Positions 51,146-61,500 of a stretch of 64,000 nucleotides of DNA are shown here, in pieces. A program made the position numbers and the translations under genes. The number at the start of each line of letters is the position of its first letter. Within the stretch, counting starts at the first letter, position 1. Source of the DNA: Straminergon stramineum (taxonomy: Eukaryota; Streptophyta; Bryopsida; Hypnales; Calliergonaceae). The stretch spans positions 23,486,547 through 23,550,546 of the forward strand of contig OY987263.1 in the NCBI GenBank assembly GCA_963920665.1. The letters run 5' to 3'. The notes under the pieces were generated by a model, which was not told the origin of the DNA, made no database searches, and saw nothing but the letters and a program-made list of their open reading frames with translations.

Positions 51146-51876
51146 GGGTTATTGCAAGAAGCACTTCTCCTATTTTTTGTCCTCTTGGCCTTAGGTGGTT
51201 TTTTGCTCATAAATTTTGCGTCGTATGTCATTTTTGCATGGAATTTTAAATGAAGGTACATTTAGAATTTGTATACATGGAGTGATTTTTTTCATTTAAA
51301 AAGAATTATTTTACTCTTTTTACCCCACCCCCCCTCCAATTGGATGTCTACCTTGGCCATTTCAAGGGTTTTTTAGTACTATTTTTGACCCCAAAATGCT
51401 AATTTGAAGCTCAAATTGGTATAGAAAGACTTCTACTAAAATTACAAAATATCTCAAAGAGATTTTCTAAAAATAGTAAATTTTCCACCTTCAACATGTG
51501 CTCAAAGTGCATTACCTTTGCATAATTAGAAAGAACAAATTTTTTTTTTCTGAAGATGAAAATGGTTGAGAAGGAGCCTGTTCAAGTTAGGAAAAATGAA
51601 TCTTTTTATTTTGTATTTTTGAATTTTTTCATTATCTTCTAAAATATCAAACATTAGAGTGTTCATTTTTTGGGTATTTTTCATCATGCTTTTTTGTGTA
51701 TAACTTTTAGAGATACATTTTTCTAGGTGTGAATTTTTAGAGACATATCACCATCAATGATTTACAAATTATACTTATTTTATTTCATGAATTTTTTTTA
51801 ATTCAAACATGTCACAGTACTCTAGTACTAAAGCTATTTTGAGCCAAAAATAGTGAGTGTTTCTTGCAACGATCTT
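51146..51876. mobile_element. GGGTGATTGC-type TIR element, copy 2 (no Tc1 insertion)
   Basis: The left end GGGTTATTGCAAGAAGCAC and right end GAGTGTTTCTTGCAACGATC are the same termini as 11410-12138, with substitutions. The interior matches 54053-54777 in the same orientation (GGTGGTTTTTTGCTCATAA, CCAATTGGATGT, AGTMCTATTTTTGA). Its uninterrupted left junction CACTTCTCCTATTTTTTGTC shows what the neighbouring copy looked like before the Tc1 element entered it. Confidence 0.8.
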
Positions 51877-52337
51877 CATTCAAGAACTACTTTCCCACTC
51901 ATTACTTCCTACTTTCTTAGTTACTACTTTGGGACATGTGTCATGAACTTATTAATCCAAATCTTGAAAAGGAGAAAAAGACACATTCCAAGCTTTGTTT
52001 GGAAATTTGTTCTTGCCTTGGTTGGAAATAATTGCACCCTACAAGTTAGATACAGTCATGAATGGGTGCATTTACTTTATCTACATTCTCATCCATCCAT
52101 CTAAATACACCAAAAGTCATATAAGGAATTAATCAATGTTAGGTCAATCAACAAGATTGAGAATAAGGGCCATGATGGAAAATAATTCATCGTCCTTACC
52201 TCACCAAAGATGCCTTGTGGGTAGTCAATATTATCCATAAGGAGAAATAGACATAAACATCATTTCAAAAAAATATTTATTTTTAATTTTAATTTTTTGG
52301 AAATAATACTATTGGGTGATTGCAAGAAACACTTGTA

Positions 52338-54050
52338 CAGTTAGGTACAAATATAATTCGAATTTTTTTCGAAGTGGTTTCAGTGATGAAGTCACTGAAC
52401 TTCAGAGAGCTCTCACAGGGTCAAAAATGAATGAATTTCTGAGTTACAAAATGCATTGTAAAGAGAATTGAATCAAGTTTGATACTATAATAAGATAGCA
52501 ATATAAAATTTTGAGATTATACATCAAAAAGTCTTTTTGTTATAGAATAACTACCATCTCGTGCTACCACCCCCTGTTGCAATCACTGCTTGCATCTGGA
52601 AAGGCATTGAAGAAATCAATGTACGGAGCCATTCAGAAGATATGGTATCCCATACAGATTGAAGCCTTCCTATCATTTCTACCTTGTTTTGAGGTCTATT
52701 ATGATGTCTAAGCAAATCTTTTGCAAGTATCCAGACGTTCTCTATTGGATTTAAGTCTGGTGAATTGGTAGGCCAATTCAATTTTTTCATACCATGAGCA
52801 CGTCTCCATTGTAGTGGCAATGCACTACGATGGACCGGAGCACCATCCTCCATTAGTATCAATTGCTCAGGATCATCGTGCAAGAAATAGAAGCCACTTA
52901 AGGCTCCTTCGTAAACAATACTAACAAAATCACTAGATGATCTCTTATCTGAAGGACTCATGACCAATGGAGACTTGTCAAAGCCAGTAAAGGCACCCCA
53001 AACCATTACTGAAGTACGTCCAGACTTGAAGGTTGGTGCTACACAATCCATATTGTATTTTTCATTCATCTTCCGCCACACTCTAACCTGTCGTAGACTT
53101 TTGCCAATTTCAAAGGATGACTCATCTGTCCAAATAACATTGCACCAATCTTCAAACGTCCAACTCTCATATGCATGCGCAAATGCAAGCCTATCTGCTT
53201 TGTGTTTGACAATTAAGTATGGCTTCTTAGGAGCTATACGATTTCTGAAACCAAGCTCTCGGAGGTAGACTCGAACAGTGTTTCAGGAAACACTCACCAA
53301 GCTTGCAAGCTCATTTAAGGTATGCCTCCTATTTGAACTGATAGCTCGAGATAATGACCTCAAATCCCTCTCACTCAACTTTCTAGGCCTACTACATTTT
53401 GATTTCAAGGAATTCACACTTCCATGGACCTTCCAGTGAGTCAAGATAGTAGAAATGGTTGAACAGGGAGCACCAAAAACTGAAGCAATGTCCTTACACT
53501 TCATTCCAGCCTTCCTCATCCCTACAATTTGATTCTTTTCTACTACAGACAACATTCTATACTTCATGGTGCTTGCTCTAAGCTCTCAAACAATGCACAA
53601 CCAATTTCTAATTTGACAGAGAGGAAGCACTCAAGCTAAAAATGCAGAAAACTAAAAATCCACACTTCTAATGTCAGTGTAAGCTACAAATGCTCAGTTT
53701 GTGATAGTATCATGTGTTGGACAACCTCACCTGGCTTAAGTAACTTAGCTCATCCAAACATTCCATGCCATATCACCATTCTCATGGTTGTTTGCATGCC
53801 CACTTGCAACGTCTGAAATTATTGACTTACCTAACCACTTCCACCTAAACCTTATAATTAGCAATCTGTGTGTGAAGATACATGGTTTGATTACATGCAT
53901 AGAGACACCTCCTTCAGTCTGAAATTAGATGGCCAGGTGTCATTTGCAAACTCCTTCTATTATATTCGAAAAACTTGAATGATCAGAAGTCGTTTTTCAG
54001 CAAAACAGGTTCTCGCATGAAAAAATTCGAATTATATCTGTACCTGACTA
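52338..54050 (-). mobile_element. Tc1-type (DD34E) transposon, 1.71 kb
   Basis: TA-flanked (52336-52337, 54051-54052) with terminal inverted repeats: left CAGTTAGGTACAAATATAAT, right (inverted) TAGTCAGGTACAGATATAAT, both followed by TCGAATTTTTT. CAGT at the end and the 1.7-kb length are typical of Tc1. It encodes one transposase frame on the minus strand. Comparison with 51146-51876 gives the pre-insertion site and confirms that TA was duplicated. Confidence 0.92.
52551..53567 (-). pseudogene. Tc1 transposase with a single in-frame TGA
   Basis: The frame from ATG 53567 to the final stop at 52551 spans 338 codons and is broken only by TGA at 53283-53285 (codon 95). Codons 1-94 form the paired-type helix-turn-helix DNA-binding region (KDIASVFGAPCSTIS, then a GRPR-like SRPRKLSERD). 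The catalytic residues remain: Asp148 (WTDES), Asp241 (LMEDGAPVH) and Glu276 (SPDLNPIENVW), with 34 residues between the last two, that is DD34E. The length matches intact Tc1 transposases (about 340). A CGA-to-TGA change, expected from methyl-CpG deamination, would explain the stop (inference). No frameshift is seen, so inactivation is recent or the stop is read through. Confidence 0.9.
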
Positions 54051-54777
54051 TACTATTTTTTGTCTTCTTGCCCTTGGATGGGTGGTTTTTTGCTCATAAC
54101 TTTTGCATCATTTGTCCCTTTGATGAGATATTTGGAATAAAGATACATATGATAGTTGCAAACATTGAGATTTTTTTTTCAAATTTTTCAAAATGAGTTT
54201 ACTATTTTTTCATTGCCCCCAATTGGATGTATATTTTGTCCATTTGGGAGGTTTTTAGTCCTATTTTTGATTCAAAAATGCAAATTCGAAGCCACAAATT
54301 GGATATGTTGGAGGTCTATTGACATCACAAAGACTAACGATGAGTTTTTATGAAAATAAAAACATGTAGATTGCACACATGGGGTCAAAGTGACCTTCCT
54401 TTGCACAAAGGCTATGAAGAGGGAAAACGTTTCCTACATTAATTTCTTGGTGCAATGCAAGCACAATCTTCTCTAGCAAAATGCCTTTTTTTACAAAAAA
54501 TTTGAATATTTTTTGAATTACTAAAAATGAAAAGGTTCATAGATCCCTATTTTGCTATTTTTTGCTCATAGTGGCTTTTGCAATATCCCACAATAGTCTA
54601 TAGTACTATATAGTATTCAATAGGTGCCTATAGGACTTTATAAATCTATAGGTACCTTAAATCGATGGTTTAGATTTGTAGGTGCATTGATGACACACTA
54701 TATTGATAGTTTTGTTAGTCCTAGGGTCAAAAACTACGTTTTTGATTAAAAAATTGAAGTGTTTCTTGCAATCACTC

Positions 54778-57700
54778 TATCGCATCTACTTAGTCCCAAA
54801 TGAATAGTTGTTAGTACAAATATGTACTCTATTGGGCCACAAAGATAAATTTTTTTTTAAAACAAAAATTTAGCTTTCTAAAATAGAACTTGTAAATCAC
54901 TAGAACTCATAGTTATCCTTGGAGGAACCAAAAGATTCAAAAAATGAAAAACAATCATTTTTTTTACATCTTTACAAAAATATTTCTTCTTTTTGGCATT
55001 CTAAAGCTGTACTCTAACTTGAATTGGAGACAAATAAAAAATTCATTCATATTTATTAATTGGTAAAAGTTGCAGTCTAGTCCCTATGTGGACATCATCA
55101 ACTCTAACAAAGTCTTTATGGAGTCTAAGCTCCCGTGCAATTCTTCTCCTTTCAACAATACTTGATGAAAGTAAACCTACTATAGTGACTATAACCTGAG
55201 CAATACCACCCAACGGTAGTGTGGCAAAAACTAGTACATTGCATCCAAAACTTGGTATTGAATTTGGATGAAATGCTATCGAGCTACATGTGTGATTGCC
55301 ATAAACTCATACCAATGATTCCAAACCTATGAAGGAAATTGGGGTTCCAAAAGAACCCTAATTCAACTACTAGTGGCTAGCTATTTAATAATCATCAAGT
55401 ATCAGAGCCACTTACACTAATGACAACATAATTAATGTGATGTTTAGATGCATAATATCCAAACGTATGCTATTAGTTGGAAGTTGTCAAATAATGGTCA
55501 AATATCTTTGGGTGTACAATAACACCCTAATTTATACTATTGTTGACCCTTGAAAAAGGCAAAATTCCTACCACACCATCCTATTTGTCCCAGAGTACAC
55601 CCATAACATCTTGCTAGACATTCTCCCTCATTGAACAATAACACATGGGGGCTAATTAATTCGAGTGTTGATTTTTGAATTTGGAAAATCTAATTAGGTT
55701 TTGAAGGATCAAATAGGGTATTCAAATTTTAAGATAAATTAGCCTCTAATTAGTACTCAAATTCCTATCTTTAAGTTTGAGTTTTAATGTTTGAAAGTTT
55801 GTTGGTTTTGTTGGATTTTTTTAGTCTTTGCTTAAATAACTAATTATTGTAATGAATTTTCTCTAATCAAATCATTATTTGATCAACTTCAATTATTTAA
55901 ATTCCAACCCCAATTGTTGAATCGATCATTCCCTTAGTGATTGCAACCTAATTGACCTTAGCTTAAGGTAGGTGGTCCATAAAGCGCCCATCTAAGAGCT
56001 AAAACTGAATTTTGGGGAGGTGAAACTTATTGAAATATATTTTAGAAAATTTTTCTTGAAAGACTAATGGAATTGCCATCTAATCCAAGTTGTTTTATAA
56101 TTTTTGGAGCTCTGTGGAATTAGTTACGAATTTTTGAAGTCAAAATGGCATAGGGCTCTAAAATAGCCCACTTCCTCAAATGTACACTATTGGTAATCCC
56201 TGTAAAGATGAAAAAAATCCATGTGCAAACCATGTACATTTGAGGAGGTGGGTAGTTTTAGGGCTTGTGTGGATTTTGAGTCTCCTACCTTACATCAAGT
56301 GTTGTATACATTGACTTTGCCCCCTTTCATTGGTCACAACACTTGTGGTGCCACTTCAAACAACCTTTCTTGTCAATTGGGTTGGCTTGTATTGACTTGG
56401 CACCACATAAGTTGTCATGTCATGGCACCTTTGTCTTCAACACGTCTATGCCTCAATGTCATCACCGCTTATCGATTTGTGTTCTTGAAGATTGTTAGAG
56501 TAATGCAGCAACATCAAAGAAGTTTTTGGTGTTAGATTCCCTTATCAATGCCCTTCCATTCTTTGGGCTTTAACTTACTCTTTTCTTCTAGAAGCCAACA
56601 ACCAAAATATTTCCTTTTACTCGGGTCAAATTTGAAAAAAAATTTAATAGCACTTTTGCATCCTTCACAATCCCCCCAAAAATCAATCCTATATTCTACA
56701 ACCCTCCAATGCTACTGGTTGACAATCTTCATCACTCTAAGATTGGAACACCAACATCACCACTATATACAGGAGATGTTAGGTCATACGCATTGCAAAT
56801 GCAAGATCTTCCCATTTGTTCAACAATTAATCTGTGTTGTTCCATAATGCATTTTTGGCCAATTCAAGACTTTGGTTGTCCTTTGTTGTAATCCTTTCTA
56901 TTTTCCATACCTACTGATTTCATCCAAAAGTTCTAAGCTTTTCACAATGTCGAGTATTGATCCAAATCCATGGTACCTCTCACCATTTCTCTCAACAACA
57001 TGATCCTCGCAAATTCAAAAGATTAGCTATACAATCTCTATGACTACCAACATTTAACGCCCCTCAATTCTTATACTCTTACAACAAAATTCCCAAGATA
57101 GAAATCGATCTAGCTCCATTTATATCCATGACCTGGTAGATTAGAATTGAAAGAATGATCAACACAATCATTATTAATCACCTATTGTAAAAAGATCTTT
57201 TAACTAGAGCATCTAAGTACGACGACTATAATGGAAATAATTCCTTATATATTCCACACTCTTGTTTCTTCAAGGCTTCCAGCTATCATGGCCTTCACTC
57301 AGCATGTCAAATTTTTTTTTTCTCTCTCTCCAATTTCAAGGTTCAAAGGTTTCATGTCACAAGTCATTGCTTTAATTTTGTTTGTTGACTTTCACATAAC
57401 CCCAATCTCCACAATGGAAATTCAACCTCCCATTGGTCCTTTTGATAGTTCCAATGCATTTATAGACCTAAAATTGTGCTAAATAATATCCCTATCTTAC
57501 TAATTTGGAATAAAGTGTGTTTCTATGGTCCAAAACACCTAAACCTGTGCCTATGGTACTCCAACCTTGCCCCTTGCAATTCCAAGGTACGAAAGTTCTC
57601 CACACACGTAAAATCTAGATTTTTGAAGCAAAAGATTTCATTTTTCTACTATGCTTATATCTAATGATGTAGCTAGTGAAATCTTGTCTACATAATTAAG

Positions 57701-58571
57701 GGTGACAAAAAGCTCCTAGAGAAGCTAGAAAAAACTCACTAGATTCCAAAAACAAGTCTACATTGCTCTTAAAGAATGTCTACATGCTAAAATGAAGCTA
57801 AGAGACAAACCCACCTCATTCCATTATGTGGAAGATTTAATTTAGAAAGATGAGGGTCCAAACACATGTGAAAAGTATGGGCTCAAATGAGGTGTCAAAA
57901 GATATTGCCAAGGTCCAAAGCCAAGTCACCAAAGTCTAAAAGTCCCTTAGAAGCCTCTTCCATGCTCCAAACCTCCAAATTAACTCTCCCCCTCCACACA
58001 CTTGTAGTCAATGGCAAATAAAACCCTCACATGCCACACATGATAATGTTTTGAGGGGATATTTAATTAAACTCATGGCCTCAATACCCCCCATTGAGAG
58101 CTGATTTTTCAAATTCAAAAAGGAGACACATGTCACTTACATATAGATGGTCAATTTTTTGTAATAGTTTCATTTAAAATGTAACTGTAAAAAAAATTCC
58201 CAAATGTTTTATCGATGATATATGAACATTAGGGAATCACTAACAAGGTTCAACCAAAGGTATGGGATATTGAATTATATTTGCATCTATATGTTTACAA
58301 ATATGGATTTAGGTATTTATACATTAGAGGTGTAAACTTTTTCAAGAATTCTTATGGCCCTTGGTTTTCTAGGAACACTATGCTAATTTTCTACCAATTT
58401 GAATGTATGATAATTTTTGAACATACAAAGAAAGTTAGTAGGTCTTTTGGTTGTAATTCAATAATAGACTTTTATTCCATCAAAATCAACAATTATTGAA
58501 ATAGAAAAATCATGGCCATTGCCTCCCCCCCTCCTTCCTTGCTTGGACTTTGAGGGGTTATATATTATTAT
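54778..58571. other. AT-rich intergenic DNA
   Basis: No gene recognised. The part 56200-57660 is C-rich and G-poor on the plus strand and holds several open frames of 60-104 codons (for example 56221-56535) without any known motif; these look like a decayed transposon or pseudogene rather than genes. Confidence 0.45.
56000..56264. repeat. Dispersed repeat with inverted-repeat end
   Basis: 56000-56225 resembles 23290-23540 in the same orientation. At its right part, 56153-56186 (TAGCCCACTTCCTCAAATGT core) and 56232-56264 (ACATTTGAGGAGGTGGGTAG core) are imperfect reverse complements with a 45-bp loop. It may be a MITE or hairpin inserted in the repeat. Confidence 0.65.
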
Positions 58572-61500
58572 CTATGGCATTGCATTCCATCTTGGTTCGT
58601 AAACTCCTGGAATTAATCTCCATGCTTCATAGTTGGAGGATTTTTCAAAAGGTTCGGTATCTGGAAAATAGGAATAATTCCAAAGTTCATCTTGAACATT
58701 ATATAGAGCAATCATTGGATCAAAGCCAATAACTTTAATGGCTATATCACTAGCACTTCCCATTGCTTCCCATGGAGGTAAGTTGTTACTATACATTGTT
58801 ATTTCATCATCACTTGTATTGGTCTTTCTAAATAATAGTGAATATATTGACTTAGGCATGACACCTTGTGACAATACCTTATAAGAACCTGTAGGGGTAC
58901 CATCTGTATTTACAACAACTTCAATGATAAATAATGTATCTGTTGCTTTTTCAAATTGTGCCTCTCGAGTTACTGCATATATCTTTGCATTGAAGCCTAT
59001 TTGAACAAGTTTGGGTGCCTCAACAACATTTATAGAATAAGACTTTCCTGCTTCAGTAAAATCAATGATTAATTTTTGTCTTTGAGAAACATGTGTATTG
59101 AAATAGATTATAACTGGTTTTGAAATTTTTTCATTTCCTAATTGTGGGTGAATATGTGTACCACCATAATAAATAGAATATTTATGAATAACAAGATTTG
59201 GACGTCCTAATATTTTAGAAGGTGGAGCTACATTTAAAACTTTATCAAAATGCACCCAAGAATTTTTTATAGAGCAATATACTACCAACGCAAGCTCTAC
59301 ACTTTTCATTGTTTCTATATTTTCTTGTATCACTTCCTCACAATGACATGTTCCTATCAAAATCAAGCGATAAGATATTCTTTCACTATCATAGAAGCTT
59401 AACCGAGCAATTATTTCATGTAATACTTTTTGTGGAATTGGAGGTAACAATTTGATTTCCCTAGTAAGGGGGTTTGTCACAATAATCATAGATTGATTTT
59501 TAGCTTTAATATAATCATTCATTTTCCAATAATGGTTATAAGCTATTAATAAGCTACCCATTGGGTCCATTGGATCACTCAATTGATGTGGTTGTTTTCC
59601 TCCTTTTACAACAAGAAGTCCACCATCACTAGCAATAATATCAGTGAAGCTTATCTCTAAATATCTGATGTTTGGAACATTCACCCATTGCTTTTGAATA
59701 TCTTCCATGAAAGTATAAGACAAATTCATTTTGTATTGAAAATAATCTAAACCAAGAATACGTCTTTGTATGTTAGTTTCAATAGAAGTTGTAGCAATGA
59801 CACATGGAAAATAGAACTTGTATTCTTTTTTTTGTTTGCATTCAAAATCATGTGATTTGATATTAGATGGTGACCAAGTTGAAGCTCCATACTTCCCAAG
59901 AAGAAAGTTTTCAAAGTCTAAATCATAACTATCACTAGGCTTCTTAACTAATGCCCATAATTCATCAAGTTGTTCCCATGGACATTGAAGAAAATATTTT
60001 GCCATATCTCTTGGCTTCATTTTTGCCAAAAAATTTTGGTTGTTTTTATCAAATTGTTTCAAATTTTCTAAACTAAATTTCAACACATTTTCTTCTAATT
60101 GTATATTGTCTTGTGTTAAATTATCAATGCTTAGGTTCAAATTATTATTTTCTTCATGTGCATTGTCTTGAACTAGATCTAAAAGACTTCCATTCATATT
60201 ATCATTGTTGGCTTGTGTGTCATTGACATGGAGTGTATTTGATTCAATGATCTTTTCAATTGTAGAATTTTGAATATGAATTATAGAAGGAAGTGGCTCT
60301 ACTAATATTTGTTTGATAAGTTTCCATTCACGTGCTTCATCTTGTTGATGTTTTTCAAGAAGGGATACAAAATTTTCTACATATGCTTGAGAATAATGCC
60401 CAGGCCGAAAATTTGTCAAATAGTTCCAACCTTTAATATACAAATTTACAAGGTCGCAAAATATTGCAGGTATTTCTTTAGTGTCATATGGACCAATAAT
60501 TATAGTACTTTCAAATCCTTTTACTTTTCCTCCGTGGTTTATAACACATCCTTCCCAAAGATTTTGGGTGTTTTTATTAGTTTTTTTAACATTATTAGGA
60601 GACCTGACACATCTTAGACCTGACTCATTTTCAGAAAAGGCCAGAGACTGTCTCCTCAATGACCAAATATAATCCTTTTCACTCCAATTTTTCATTTCTT
60701 GTAAGTCATCATTATAATCAGATATAGGAAAATGAAAATAATAATTTTGGTTGTCTTTATGATAATTTAATTTTAGAGCTATTAAATCTCTGACCCTAGC
60801 AGCTTCTTCCATAGTTGCATAGTGTCCAATGGTCCACCTTCCATTGTTTCTACTATTTGGATTAATCATGATTGCTTTCCAATATTTGCTTCTTACACTA
60901 GATACCCCTATTAATTTTTTTTGCACATTCCCTGTACGAGCAATGTTTTTCATTTCAATTATGGATTTTTGATGATTATTTTTATTAGTTTCTATGTTAG
61001 AAACACTTTCTTGCACTCCTTGAGTACTTGAAGTGTTAGATTCATTTCTTTTTGTACATGTAGGATTCTCTATGTAACTATTAAATGGCAATGGCTCTGC
61101 TAGTACCTGTTTAATAAGATCCCATTCATATGCTTTATTTTGTTCTTTTTTTTCAAGCAAATCTATAAACTTTTTGACATCTAATTTAGTATAGAGTTCT
61201 GGACGGAAATTAGTCATATATTCCCATCCATGTAGATGCAAATTTACAAGATCACAAAATATAGCAGGTATTTCTTTTTTGGGATTTTTATCAACATGCA
61301 CAATATTTTTGTATCCTTTTAATTTTCCACCAACATTACATATTTTTCCTTCCCACATTTGAGGTTTTTTATTATTCTTTATGAGGTATACACACTTAAA
61401 ACCAGTGTCCCCTGCTTTAAATGCTGATGATTGTCTATAAAGTGACCATATATAATCTTTTAAATTCCAATTTTCCATTTCTTTTAAGTCATCACTATAA

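Larger units (their letters stand above)
52314..54777. mobile_element. GGGTGATTGC-type TIR element, copy 3, split by a Tc1 element
   Basis: Left end GGGTGATTGCAAGAAACACTT at 52314; right end AAGTGTTTCTTGCAATCACTC ending at 54777. The flanks TATT and TATC are a near-perfect 4-bp duplication. About 22 bp in from the left end a Tc1-like element (52338-54050) interrupts it. Without that, the element is about 750 bp, matching the other two copies. Confidence 0.85.

Noticed and set aside
56221..57664. Series of 60-104-codon plus-strand frames
   Set aside because: They lie in a G-poor, C-rich stretch that lacks stops by composition; no motif, conserved junction or repeat of a known family was seen.
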